Assembly (NCBI GenBank): GCA_945904015.1
Contig: CAMDPK010000009.1
Coordinates: 1-64,000 of the forward strand
Source: Candidatus Kuenenia stuttgartensis
Lineage (GTDB): Bacteria; Planctomycetota; Planctomycetia; Planctomycetales; Planctomycetaceae
Direction: 5' to 3'
DNA length: 64,000 bases
Shown: piece after piece, positions 48,383 to 56,344 of the stretch
How the letters are laid out: the number at the start of each line of letters is the position of its first letter
Position numbering within the stretch: the first letter of the stretch is position 1
Program-made: the position numbers and the translations under genes
The notes under the pieces: model-generated
The model's input: the letters and a program-made list of their open reading frames with translations, nothing else
Database searches by the model: none
What the model was told of the DNA's origin: nothing

Positions 48383-49259
48383 GGTATGCCCAGAGGTAGT
48401 CTAGCAGCGTTCTCGCATCGCGGTAATCGGGAACGACGACATCGGCACCGACGCCGATCAAGCGGTCGCGTTTCCACGGATCGGGTCGGCCACTCTTGTC
48501 CTTCTCATCGCTGGCAACGGCGATCGCGGTGCCACCAGCGGTTTTGATGTTGTCGATCTCGACGAAGCCATCACCGAAGCCGAGCAGCCGTGAGCCAGCC
48601 GCGTTGTTCTCTCGCAGGATGCGTTCGATGACCATCTGCTTCGAGAAGTTTTGGAAGTCATCGCGTGCGCCATAAATGTGCCGGCCAAAAAACGGTGTCA
48701 GGCCGAGGAGGTCACACTCCTCGCGAACGTAGACCTCGTCGGTGCCGCTGGCAAGGTACAGCGCGACGCCGCGCGATTGCAGCTCGCGCAGCAAATCCAC
48801 GGAACCGGGGACGAGACATTCCTCAGCGGCGACGTGACCGGTGCGAAGTCCTTCGCGTCGATGATTGATCCGCACGAGCAGTCGGTCGTGGTATCGCTGT
48901 TTGCAAACCAGCGGCTCTTCGGGAGAGCCGCCTCGTTGCCGGACTTCCTCGGCCAAACGCATCATCTGATAGATCGTTTGTTTGCCGTTGAGCTGCATGA
49001 TGAAGTCGAGGCTGAGCTTCGCCAGTTCGCCATCCGATTCGGACGTGCCGGTCGCGCGTAGCACCTCGACCATCAGCGGAACCATGACTTCCGGCCAGCC
49101 TTCGCGGACGAGACTGAGCGTGCCGTCGAAGTCAAAGACGGCGTGGCACGGTGGTTCGGTGAGTGTGACTTCGCGGACGATTTCGATGGCGGTCGTCGGC
49201 AAAAACCGCGTCGGGCCGATCTCGGTGACGCGGCGTTGATAGTCGGTTTCGTGGGACAT
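48336..49259 (-). CDS. HAD-superfamily hydrolase
   Basis: This is a cytoplasmic HAD-type phosphohydrolase, with nucleophile motif D43-F-D45-G-T (HAVFDFDGTLSL). Motif II is in ALYLASGTDE, motif III near FSKQMVIERIL, and motif IV is GFGDGFVEIDN. A helical cap lies between about 55 and 160. The phosphoglycolate phosphatase-like group is the closest by motif spacing, but the substrate is unknown. The last codons (about GVNPPSACPQA) are encoded by the right arm and loop of the family E palindrome, so the gene's tail has been replaced or extended by that element. Confidence 0.8.
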   Translation of the reverse strand: MSHETDYQRRVTEIGPTRFLPTTAIEIVREVTLTEPPCHAVFDFDGTLSLVREGWPEVMVPLMVEVLRATGTSESDGELAKLSLDFIMQLNGKQTIYQMMRLAEEVRQRGGSPEEPLVCKQRYHDRLLVRINHRREGLRTGHVAAEECLVPGSVDLLRELQSRGVALYLASGTDEVYVREECDLLGLTPFFGRHIYGARDDFQNFSKQMVIERILRENNAAGSRLLGFGDGFVEIDNIKTAGGTAIAVASDEKDKSGRPDPWKRDRLIGVGADVVVPDYRDARTLLDYLWAYRRAEGVNPPSACPQA

Positions 49260-49439
49260 GGCCCAAGAATAACGGCCTGTCGCTCAAGATTTCGACCGTG
49301 TGGCCGAATCTGCCTGACCGTCGCTCGATGGCGAGCGGCCCAGAAAAACGGTTCAATACGAATTGCTCATGGCCGATGGCCTCGACTGCTTGTCGCGGCT
49401 GAGTCTGTCTGGCCAAATCTTTCTGTGAGGATGCACGTC

Positions 49440-50375
49440 ATGTTATCGCACATCATTCGAGGTTTTCGTTTCGGAACTGTGTTGTCGTTGTCCCTGCTGG
49501 CGTCGGGTTGGGCCGTGCCGTTGATGGCTCAGGTGAAGCTCGAACACAAGTACGTCGATGGACGAAAGACCGTCGTCCATACGACGATGAAACTCAAACA
49601 GACGTTGACGCTTGCCGGAATGGCTCAAGAAACCGAGTCCGAACGGTTTCTCATCTCGACGGATCAAGCAAGCAAACGCGATGCGGATGGCAAGATTCGG
49701 ATCGAGAAAAAGACCGACAAGCTGTCGGTGACACTCAAAATCCAAGGGATGGAAGTGACCTTCGATTCGGACGATCCGGACAAGAAGGCGAGCAACCCAC
49801 TGCTTGAGCCAATTGTGCAACTCTTGCGAGTGTCCGCCAAATCCAAGCCCGTCGTTATCCGCGATCAATCCGGCAAGGTGGTCGCCGTGGAAGGGCTTGA
49901 AAAGCTGGCTGAGGAAATCCCGGAAGCGTTTCGTGGAGATGCCGACCCGGAGAAAATCAAGAAGGCGGCGAATCAAGAGCTTGAGACGCTGCCCAGCGAG
50001 GCCATTAAACCGGGGGCGACTTGGACGAAGACGTCCGAAATGCCGCTCGGCGGCGGTCAGACAATGAGTTTTACGACCGACTACAAATACATTGGCGAAG
50101 TCAAAGAGGCGGGTAAGACGCTGCACAAGATCGAAGCCAAGACAACCGCTGTTTCGCTGACGATCGCCGATAATCCGATGTTGAAGCTCACCAAGTGCGA
50201 GTTGAAGCCGACCGAATCCAGCGAGACGTTGCTGTTCGACCGCGAAGCGGGTGAGCAACAGTCCTCAAAGGGCAAGGTGCGAATTCAAGGTGTCCTCGAT
50301 CTCGAGATCAACGGCATGGCGTTTCCCGGAAAGTTGGACCTGACGATCGAAACCGAAGCCGTTCGACAACCTTAA
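49440..50375 (+). CDS. Secreted DUF6263-like protein
   Basis: This 311-residue protein has a signal peptide (FGTVLSLSLLASGWAVPLMA, cleavage before QVKLEH). The body is rich in beta strands with charged turns (VHTTMKLKQTLTLAGMAQE, TTDYKYIGEV) and ends LTIETEAVRQ. The pattern of a KxxTxxxxxMxM-like lipid-binding-type barrel fits DUF6263, common in planctomycetes and Bacteroidota. The start at 49440 has GAGG nine bases upstream; an ATG at 49431 is possible. A terminator follows at 50406. Function unknown. Confidence 0.65.
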   Translation: MLSHIIRGFRFGTVLSLSLLASGWAVPLMAQVKLEHKYVDGRKTVVHTTMKLKQTLTLAGMAQETESERFLISTDQASKRDADGKIRIEKKTDKLSVTLKIQGMEVTFDSDDPDKKASNPLLEPIVQLLRVSAKSKPVVIRDQSGKVVAVEGLEKLAEEIPEAFRGDADPEKIKKAANQELETLPSEAIKPGATWTKTSEMPLGGGQTMSFTTDYKYIGEVKEAGKTLHKIEAKTTAVSLTIADNPMLKLTKCELKPTESSETLLFDREAGEQQSSKGKVRIQGVLDLEINGMAFPGKLDLTIETEAVRQP

Positions 50376-50405
50376 ACGGACGGAGCCAAGAGATCATTCA
50401 AGAAG

Positions 50406-50432
50406 AGCGGCCACTCGGCCGCTTTTCGTTTT
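50406..50432 (+). terminator. Rho-independent terminator
   Basis: The stem AGCGGCC (50406-50412) with GGCCGCT (50417-50423), loop ACTC, is followed by TTTCGTTTT. It lies 30 bases after the DUF6263-like gene and just before sixA, so sixA probably has its own promoter nearby or depends on read-through. Confidence 0.8.
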
Positions 50433-50446
50433 CGGGAAAGGCCGCG

Positions 50447-50911
50447 ATGCGACTGCTGCTGATCCGACATGCCCGCGCCGCGTCCAGTCACCACCTGCCG
50501 GATGCCGAACGTCCGCTGACCGATGAAGGTCGATCCGAATTTGAACGAGTGGCTCGCGACATCGTCGATCGAGTTGTGACTCTCGAATTCATTTTTCATA
50601 GCCCGGCGCGACGTACCACCGAAACCGCGAGCATCCTGGCGACGGCATCCGGGTTGCCGGCTCGCGCGCTGGAGATTGCACCGTGGCTGGCACTGGGCAA
50701 CGGCTGCCGAGACATCTTGCCGAAAATCGCTCAACCTCCGGCCGAAGTGACCGCGCTCGTCGGGCACGAACCGATCATGAGTTCGCTGACAGCGATGCTG
50801 ATGGGGGGCGGACGATTATCGTTCTCGCCTGGGGCCAGCGCGTGTCTGGAGTTCGACGAAGCCATCGAAGTCGGACAGGGCCGGTTGCTGTGGATGCTGG
50901 AACCGCGTTGA
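50447..50911 (+). CDS. sixA: Phosphohistidine phosphatase SixA
   Basis: A 154-residue single-domain histidine phosphatase. R7-H8-A (LLIRHARAAS) supplies the phospho-accepting histidine and H107 in VGHEP is the second catalytic histidine. HSPARRTTETA carries the conserved arginine. SixA removes phosphate from histidine phosphotransfer proteins such as PTSNtr or ArcB-like domains; the partner is not visible here. Length fits the family. GGGAAAGG lies before the ATG. It is convergent with xdhC across the family A REP-like pair. Confidence 0.88.
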   Translation: MRLLLIRHARAASSHHLPDAERPLTDEGRSEFERVARDIVDRVVTLEFIFHSPARRTTETASILATASGLPARALEIAPWLALGNGCRDILPKIAQPPAEVTALVGHEPIMSSLTAMLMGGGRLSFSPGASACLEFDEAIEVGQGRLLWMLEPR

Positions 50912-50928
50912 GCATGAAGGAGTTTGCG

Positions 50929-51022
50929 AACGTAGCCGTCATTGCTCCGCGTGACGAGCTGAGTGCTTCACTGCCGCGGATTGGCGACTCGGCTCATCAC
51001 GCGGAGCAATGACGGCTACGTT
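50929..51022. repeat. REP-like inverted pair, family A, second copy
   Basis: This is the same family as 639-750. The left arm is AACGTAGCCGTCATTGCTCC and on (50929-50959), and its complement (50992-51022) ends GGCTACGTT. The core CTCCGCGTGA is shared. It sits at the convergent sixA/xdhC junction, and the TAG stop of xdhC (51016-51018) is read from its CTAC foot. Confidence 0.8.
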
Positions 51023-52167
51023 GGCGATACCGCCAACGACTCCAACAAGCTGGGGCGGCGATAGCGTTCGGGAATCTCGCCGAGATTTCGATGCGCGATC
51101 AGTTCCGCCACGATACTGACGGCAATCTCCGGCACGGTCTGCGAACCGATGTCGAGGCCCAGCGGGGCGTACACGCGAGACAGCGCTTCGCGCGAGATGC
51201 CGTCGCGCAACAAATCTTCAAAGATCATTTTGATCTTCCGCTGGCTGCCGATCAGGCCGACGTATCGAGCCGGTGTTTCGGCGAGGTGATACAACGCTTG
51301 TTCGTCGTGCTGATGTCCTCGAGTCACGATCAAGCAGTAGGTGTTGTGGTCGATGTCGAGCCCGCTGAGCGACGCATCGATCTCGCCAACGATCAGCCGC
51401 TTCGCCTGCGGGAAGCGCTCGGCGTTGCAGTACTGCTCGCGATCATCGACAGCCCAGACGTCGAAGTCGCATGCAGCAGCCAGTTCGCCAACTCGTTGAC
51501 CGACGTGTCCGGCTCCGACGATGACCAATCGGCAGCGACGCAGGTGCGGCAAGAACGACACGCCCCCCGCGACGTACGGTCGAGGCCGCTGCGACAACGG
51601 TCGCAAGTGCTGACCAATCGTCGGCGGAAGTAGACCGGACGCCCACGTCCGGTCAATGGGATCGGTATCAGCCGTCCGGACGTATGCGTCCGGACTACGG
51701 CTTGCGGTCGCGATCACCTCGCCAGAGTCGTTGAGCAAAAAACGATCGGCGGCTTGTCCGTCCGCCTTCTCCGGGTCGAGGATCACGGCCTCGGTGCAAC
51801 CTTGGTCGGTCGCGAGCAGCTCCAGCAGTCGGCGGTAATAGCCGAACTCCGCTTCACCGCGCACGGGATCGACCAGCATTTTCATCCGGCCGCCACAGAT
51901 CAGTCCATCATCCCAGCCGTAATCGCTGTCGAGATTGAACGTCAGCAATTCGGTTTGACCCGCATCGAGCAATCTTAATGCCCGCCGTTTGACCTCTGCT
52001 TCGACGCATCCACCTCCCAGCGTGCCGACCTGCGAGCCATCCGGGAAGACGAGCATCGTCGCTCCCGCCTTTTGCGGCGTAGACCCGCGAGTCTCGACGA
52101 GCGCGGTGTACGCGACCGGCTGATGACGTGAAACCGCTTCGCTTAGTTGTTGAAGAACGTGGTGCAT
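51016..52167 (-). CDS. XdhC/CoxI-family protein carrying an in-frame REP-like insert
   Basis: This is an XdhC-type maturation factor for molybdenum hydroxylases (sulfuration or insertion of molybdopterin in xanthine dehydrogenase relatives). The N-terminal XdhC/CoxI domain has VETRGSTPQKAGATMLVF, GTLGGGCVEAEV and GWDDGLICGG. The C-terminal Rossmann domain has LVIVGAGHVGQRVGELA and VTRGHQHDEQAL, GLIGSQRKI. Between them, about residues 157-180 (RSPDAYVRTADTDP and following) are encoded by a family B REP-like pair. The start MHHVLQQLSEAVSR is chosen because upstream codons have no homology pattern. No molybdenum enzyme gene is in the window. Confidence 0.88.
   Translation of the reverse strand: MHHVLQQLSEAVSRHQPVAYTALVETRGSTPQKAGATMLVFPDGSQVGTLGGGCVEAEVKRRALRLLDAGQTELLTFNLDSDYGWDDGLICGGRMKMLVDPVRGEAEFGYYRRLLELLATDQGCTEAVILDPEKADGQAADRFLLNDSGEVIATASRSPDAYVRTADTDPIDRTWASGLLPPTIGQHLRPLSQRPRPYVAGGVSFLPHLRRCRLVIVGAGHVGQRVGELAAACDFDVWAVDDREQYCNAERFPQAKRLIVGEIDASLSGLDIDHNTYCLIVTRGHQHDEQALYHLAETPARYVGLIGSQRKIKMIFEDLLRDGISREALSRVYAPLGLDIGSQTVPEIAVSIVAELIAHRNLGEIPERYRRPSLLESLAVSPT
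51630..51698. repeat. REP-like inverted pair, family B, inside xdhC
   Basis: GTAG (51630) and CTAC (to 51698) bound two hairpins, ACCGGAC-GCCCAC-GTCCGGT and TCCGGAC-GTATGC-GTCCGGA. The outer pair changes A-T to T-A on both sides, so pairing within each arm is maintained. It is read in frame as part of the interdomain linker of xdhC and belongs to the same family as 34654-34707. Confidence 0.85.
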
Positions 52168-52234
52168 GACGAATCGGATGCTCCTGCGAATGTCACTTCG
52201 CCTCTTCGCGAGGCAACTGGACGGCATTCCAAAC

Positions 52235-52270
52235 AAAAAGGTCTTCTCACGCGAGCGAGAAGACCTTTTT
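52235..52270 (-). terminator. Rho-independent terminator (possibly bidirectional)
   Basis: A 14-bp perfect stem, AAAAAGGTCTTCTC (52235-52248) with GAGAAGACCTTTTT (52257-52270), has an 8-base loop and T-rich tracts on both strands. It lies after the small minus-strand open frame at 52315-52512 and upstream of xdhC, so it would insulate xdhC. Confidence 0.85.
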
Positions 52271-52314
52271 TGTTTTTGTCGGTGGCGAAATCCGCATCAC
52301 ACCTGCGAGGCGGA

Positions 52315-52512
52315 TTATGTCCCGTGGAGCTCCGAATTCATCGGCAAGTCAGACGCGAGCAGCGGCTGGCACTCCAGGTCGGACAGATCGTCCCCGCGAT
52401 CGGCATCATCCCAGGCGAATTCAGCGCCGAGCGACACTAATCCGAGATCAGGGGAAGTCACCGGCGAGCGATCCGTCGCCGTAAGCTCCTCAGAAGAAAA
52501 AATGACGGACAT
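52315..52512 (-). CDS. Possible small acidic protein (65 residues)
   Basis: The frame MSVIFSSEELTATDR... is acidic (many Asp/Glu, few basic residues) and leucine-containing, ending SDLPMNSELHGT. ACGAGG precedes its ATG by about 7 bases. It is bracketed by two strong hairpin terminators (52608-52658 upstream, 52235-52270 downstream) with an A-rich stretch before it, as expected for an independently transcribed short gene. No family is recognised. It could be a small cytoplasmic protein or peptide precursor, or the space could instead hold a non-coding RNA. Confidence 0.4.
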   Translation of the reverse strand: MSVIFSSEELTATDRSPVTSPDLGLVSLGAEFAWDDADRGDDLSDLECQPLLASDLPMNSELHGT

Positions 52513-52607
52513 GGCAAAACCTCGTGAAAATGGAACAGAGAAAAACGAACAAAAAAAACAACAGAACGAGCCGGCAAGATACCGGCCAAAACTGAAGACA
52601 AAATGAA

Positions 52608-52658
52608 GCTCGGCCTCCGAGCGAAGGAACAGAACTAAAAAGTGCGCGGAGGCCGAGC
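52608..52658 (-). terminator. Hairpin terminator after eboE
   Basis: Arms GCTCGGCCTCCG (52608-52619) and CGGAGGCCGAGC (52647-52658) pair perfectly across a 27-base loop. On the minus strand a T-rich stretch (TTCATTTTGTCTTC) follows. It lies directly after the stop of the eboE-like gene. Confidence 0.7.
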
Positions 52659-52675
52659 GAAAAATCGGAGGATTC

Positions 52676-53854
52676 TCACTGTCCGGCCAGCAAATCGCGT
52701 GTCGCGGACAGTTCGCGGGCCAAGCCAGTGACCAAATCGGGCTTGTCGCCGCCGGGGAGGACGTTCCAGGTGTAAGTCTCGACTTCCAAATGGGGGGCGT
52801 AGGCCAATTTTGTGACCGCGTCCAATCCCTTTTTCAAATCGGCGCGAGTGGTTTCGAGCGGCCCGATCCGCTCGGCATCGACGGGAACGTGAAAATGAAT
52901 CCGCCAGCAGTCGGCCGATGCGAACTCCGCCGGCGGAGTGCAAGCCAACTCGGTGGTCAGGTCGAGCACTCGCCGCACGTCGCCGGACGGAGACCGAGCG
53001 AACGTCTGATGCAAATAGCGCGGCTCAACGAAGTGCGCCAGTGCCTCTCGCGCGGCAGCATTCGTTCCGGGGTTCGTCAGTTGCAGTGCGCAGGTGATGT
53101 GAACCTTGTTGATGCGAATGTCTTCGCGAGCCAGCGACACGATCGACTCGGCGACATCCTCGAATTCCACCGACTGATGGCAGACGTCGTAACAGACGCC
53201 GAGGTGCCGTTGGACGGCGTCGAGTCCTCCGAAACTCGCGGCTCGGTCGCGCAACCGACGGAAGAAGGCAATCGTCTCGGCCGTCGTTTCGAGAACGCAA
53301 CACGGCTCCGGCTCGATCGCCAGCCGAATCGTCTGTCCGGTCTCTGCTTCCAGTTGAGACAATCGTCGCGCGAACTCAATTAGTTGTCGAATGCAGTTCG
53401 ACTCGAAGTCTGCCGCTGTCGCCAACGTCTTGAATCCGAGCGGCATCGTCGAGAGGCTGCCATCCGCGCCGGCCGGCAACGTCGAGCGGATCAACTCGGC
53501 CAACACGCGAGCACAGTCCCACGAGTACTCCAAGCGGCTGGGCTGCGTCCAATCCGGCAGGTACACGTTCTCTTTGACTCGCTCGCTGTGAAAGTCTCCA
53601 AACGGAAACGCATTGAGCGTGTAGGTACACAATCCCAACTCCGCCACGCGGGCCGCGAAGCGTTTCGTGCCCTCCGTCTCGGCCAACAATTCGCGGATCA
53701 CCGGTTGAGCCAACCACAATCCCGCAGCCAACGGCGAGCCAAATCGCTGACCCGCTGGGACTGTGAACTCGGTCAGCCCACGCTCGACCTGAGCGACCGT
53801 CAGGCCCGGATGCACGTTGGTGCAATAACTCAGAGGCAACGAAATCAGCGACAT
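52676..53854 (-). CDS. eboE: Metabolite traffic protein EboE-like (TIM barrel)
   Basis: This 392-residue xylose-isomerase-like TIM barrel has SYCTNVHPGLTVAQVE at the N-terminus, CTYTLNAFPFGDFHSERVKE, VYLPDWTQPSRLEY, LSTMPLGFKT and IEPEPCCVLE. These match the EboE family, which belongs to the ebo gene cluster needed to move specific metabolites across the cytoplasmic membrane in cyanobacteria and others. The expected partner genes (eboA, B, C, D, F) are not next to it. AGAGGGG precedes the ATG at 53854; in-frame codons upstream run into the palindrome at 53885-53950 and are not used. It lies downstream of a MacB-type permease gene. The direction of any transported product is unknown. Confidence 0.72.
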   Translation of the reverse strand: MSLISLPLSYCTNVHPGLTVAQVERGLTEFTVPAGQRFGSPLAAGLWLAQPVIRELLAETEGTKRFAARVAELGLCTYTLNAFPFGDFHSERVKENVYLPDWTQPSRLEYSWDCARVLAELIRSTLPAGADGSLSTMPLGFKTLATAADFESNCIRQLIEFARRLSQLEAETGQTIRLAIEPEPCCVLETTAETIAFFRRLRDRAASFGGLDAVQRHLGVCYDVCHQSVEFEDVAESIVSLAREDIRINKVHITCALQLTNPGTNAAAREALAHFVEPRYLHQTFARSPSGDVRRVLDLTTELACTPPAEFASADCWRIHFHVPVDAERIGPLETTRADLKKGLDAVTKLAYAPHLEVETYTWNVLPGGDKPDLVTGLARELSATRDLLAGQ

Positions 53855-53884
53855 GATCCCCTCTCGACTTGAATTGATCTCTGC

Positions 53885-53950
53885 GTAGCCACGCTCGCCA
53901 AGAGCGTGGGAAAACTGGTGAGTACCCACGCTCTTGGCGAGCGTGGCTAC
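53885..53950. repeat. REP-like inverted pair, family F
   Basis: GTAG (53885) and CTAC (to 53950) bound two 26-base arms that are exact complements. Each arm folds as CCACGCTC-GCCAA-GAGCGTGG. It lies between the ABC permease and eboE-like genes, both on the minus strand. Confidence 0.85.
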
Positions 53951-53972
53951 GAATCCTCTTTGGCGGGGCAAC

Positions 53973-55370
53973 TCAGCCTCGGCGGATCGCTTCCATCGGT
54001 GACAGACGCATGGCCCAGACAGCCGGATACAAGCCGCCGAGCAACCCAACAACGGTGCTGAACACGACGCTAAACACAAGCAGGCCGGGACTCGCGAACA
54101 AGTTCACGCGGTCGGGCCAGCGAGCGTTGACGACGATCGTCACCGTCCAACCAATCAGTCCGCCTAGCACTCCGCCACCCAAGCCGAGCGTCGCGCTTTC
54201 GAACGTGATCAGCTTCAGCACGTCCCACGGCGACCAGCCGTTCGCTTTGAGGACGCCGAACTCGATCACTCGTTCTGTGACGCTCATCAGCATCGTGTTG
54301 ACGATGCTCAGCACGGCGATCGTCATGCCGATGCCCGTCAGCAGCGCGAGTATCAGATTCAGATCTTCGCTCAGCTCTTTGAAGCGATCCGAAAAATCGG
54401 AAGCGTTGCGAACCTCGACCGGCGAAGGCGTTCTTGATTTCGGGCGAACGGAGGGTGTCAACCCTCCGAGTTCATCCTTTCGATTCAGGTTTGCATCGGT
54501 TGCTGATTCCTCGGAGGACTGATCCGCCACAGGCGGACTCGCCGGGGTATTCGTCCCGGCCAACGCTCGCAGCATGAAACCAACGGCGTTCGACGACTTC
54601 GACTGACTCGATCCACTCGGTTGCCCCAATCCCGCCAGCGCGAGCAACGACATCGGAGAACCCGTCGTCAGCGGACGATCCTGCAAAAGTTCTTTGAGAC
54701 GACGTCCAACCTCCTCGTTCGAGGCGCTGCCATCCGGCTCGACGTAGTACCCGCTGACCGCTTCCTGATCGAACCAGCCGAGCTGCCGCAACGTGTCTCC
54801 ATCCACCAGGATCGCGACGTCCAACAGCAGCGAGCCGACGTGGTACAAACCGACGATCTCGAACTCGATGCTGTTGACGCTCAGCGTGTCGCCAACTTTT
54901 TTGAGATGCTCCTCGGCGATCTGGCGACTGATGACGACCCTCCGCTGACCCGCATCGTCCGGCGACAGGAACCGCCCCACGATCATCGACTCGGTGTAGA
55001 CCCCCTTCCGCAACTTGATCCGCGAGGGGATATCCACACCGAACAGAAATCGCGGCGGAGCCATCACTGGTTTCTCTTCGATGATGTTGGCTCGCATCCA
55101 AATCTCAGGGGCCACGACATGCACGCCGGGGATGCGCTCCATGTCCGCTTTCCAGTTTTTCGGCAACCGCGAGAACAACGGGATCGGTGCGCCCGCCTGC
55201 ATCACGATCAAACCTGGGATGCTTTTGAAGCTGCGATCAAACGTCTGCTCCAAACCGCGAGCGACCGAGAACAGACCCACCATTCCCGCGATCGCGACCG
55301 TCAGCCCCAGCAACGACAACGCCGAACGCGCGGGCCGGCTGAACAAATTGCGAAGGGCAAATTTCCACAT
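53973..55370 (-). CDS. MacB/FtsX-type ABC transporter permease
   Basis: This inner-membrane permease of the MacB/LolCE type has one N-terminal transmembrane helix (ALSLLGLTVAIAGMVGLFSV). A large extracytoplasmic domain follows (about 45-330), then three C-terminal helices (LALLTGIGMTIAVLSIVNTM, LGGGVLGGLIGWTVTIVV, VVFSTVVGLLGGLYP), ending RLSPMEAIRRG, the classical FtsX end. The ATPase partner is not adjacent. Residues about 277-310 are low-complexity and encoded by a decayed family E palindromic element. Its neighbours are leuD upstream and the eboE-like gene downstream, with no evident functional link. The substrate is unknown; lipoprotein or peptide export is typical of the family. Confidence 0.85.
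   Translation of the reverse strand: MWKFALRNLFSRPARSALSLLGLTVAIAGMVGLFSVARGLEQTFDRSFKSIPGLIVMQAGAPIPLFSRLPKNWKADMERIPGVHVVAPEIWMRANIIEEKPVMAPPRFLFGVDIPSRIKLRKGVYTESMIVGRFLSPDDAGQRRVVISRQIAEEHLKKVGDTLSVNSIEFEIVGLYHVGSLLLDVAILVDGDTLRQLGWFDQEAVSGYYVEPDGSASNEEVGRRLKELLQDRPLTTGSPMSLLALAGLGQPSGSSQSKSSNAVGFMLRALAGTNTPASPPVADQSSEESATDANLNRKDELGGLTPSVRPKSRTPSPVEVRNASDFSDRFKELSEDLNLILALLTGIGMTIAVLSIVNTMLMSVTERVIEFGVLKANGWSPWDVLKLITFESATLGLGGGVLGGLIGWTVTIVVNARWPDRVNLFASPGLLVFSVVFSTVVGLLGGLYPAVWAMRLSPMEAIRRG
54443..54543. repeat. Decayed family E palindromic element inside the permease gene
   Basis: The left arm (54443-54470) repeats the family E arm of 48305-48332 at 27 of 28 positions. The right side (54510-54543) keeps CTCGGAGG and the CGCC end but has diverged and gained a GATCCGCCACAGGCGGA hairpin. 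It is translated in frame within the extracytoplasmic domain. Confidence 0.7.
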
Positions 55371-55454
55371 GCTTTTCTTCCCGCGACCGAGGTGGAATTC
55401 TCATTGTGAGCCTCTTGCCGCGAGGCGGACGATCCAACTTCGACCGCGAGCGGC

Positions 55455-56051
55455 TTAGCTCGCCGCGAAGTGATTCAGGTACGGCAGCTTCGCCGCCGTC
55501 GCCGCGATGCCGTGCTTGTTGTCGAGCAGTTGGCCGAGGAAGTCCCACTGGCCGGTCGTCAGTGACAGACGAGCGCTGTCGGCCATCGTCACTTTGACAC
55601 AGATCGAGCCGGCACGAACTTCGCCAGCCATGAGATCGACGCTGACGACGAGCTTCGGATCGGCTTGGATCGCCGCTCCCAATTTGTCGATGTCCGCTCG
55701 CGAGGCGCAGACGCACGGAATTCCCAGCGACGTGCAGTTGCCGAAGAAGATTTCCGCAAACGACTCAGCCACGATGGCTTTGATGCCCCAGCGCAGCAGC
55801 GATTGTGGCGCGTGTTCGCGTGATGATCCGCAGCCGAAATTGCGTCCGGCCACCAAAACGCTGCTTCCCTGAAATCTCGGATCGTTGAACGGATGCCGTG
55901 AATCCTGCTGGCGGTCGTCCTCGAAAGCGTGCTCGCCCAGCCCATCGAACGTCACGCAGCGCAGGTAGCGGGCCGGGATGATCCGATCCGTATCAATGTC
56001 ATCCAACAACAACGGCACGGCAGTGCCGGAAACGGTCTCAATGATTTGCAT
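55455..56051 (-). CDS. leuD: 3-isopropylmalate dehydratase small subunit LeuD
   Basis: It is the small subunit of the leucine-pathway isomerase that converts 2-isopropylmalate to 3-isopropylmalate with LeuC. The 198-residue protein shows [35 protein letters not shown] and [19 protein letters not shown], all diagnostic of LeuD. The start [14 protein letters not shown] is chosen; in-frame codons upstream extend into the palindrome at 56149-56261 and have no homology pattern. leuC is not in the window next to it, unlike the usual leuCD order, so leuC must be elsewhere. Confidence 0.93.
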   Translation of the reverse strand: MQIIETVSGTAVPLLLDDIDTDRIIPARYLRCVTFDGLGEHAFEDDRQQDSRHPFNDPRFQGSSVLVAGRNFGCGSSREHAPQSLLRWGIKAIVAESFAEIFFGNCTSLGIPCVCASRADIDKLGAAIQADPKLVVSVDLMAGEVRAGSICVKVTMADSARLSLTTGQWDFLGQLLDNKHGIAATAAKLPYLNHFAAS

Positions 56052-56148
56052 GATTCTCGTCGCGGGTTTGGGTGGTTTCTGAAAAAGACGGCTCATACTA
56101 ACCCGAAGCGTCAGCGAGGGCGAATGTTCCCTGAGCACCAAATTCGAC

Positions 56149-56261
56149 GTAGGGTGGGACCAGCTCGCTTCGAGCGCCGGCCCACTTTCCCCGCGTTCAT
56201 TGATGGCGTTGACCATTCGCTGGTGGGCCGGCGCGGCGAAGCGCCGCTGGTCCCACCCTAC
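56149..56261. repeat. REP-like inverted pair, family G
   Basis: GTAG (56149) and CTAC (to 56261) bound arms of about 37-39 bases beginning GTAGGGTGGGACCAG. The distal stem of the left arm is CTCG-CTT-CGAG. In the right arm (read inward) it is CGGCG-CTT-CGCCG, a change that keeps pairing in each arm although the two arms no longer match there. It lies in the divergent gap between leuD and the DUF1501 gene. Confidence 0.8.
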
Positions 56262-56344
56262 AAAACGTGACGCAGTTGCCTGTTTCGAGACGTCGTCGTC
56301 AGGATTAGAATCCAACCTCGCTTCGCCGACCTAGTGAGCTGACG

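Noticed and set aside
49143-49439. N-terminal extension of the DUF6263-like protein
   Set aside because: The region overlaps the HAD gene start on the other strand, and a signal peptide with a proper ribosome binding site begins at 49440.
52147-52606. Plus-strand open frames through the terminator-bracketed region
   Set aside because: They run across both terminator hairpins and the xdhC start and have random-looking composition. The minus-strand 65-codon frame fits the signals better.
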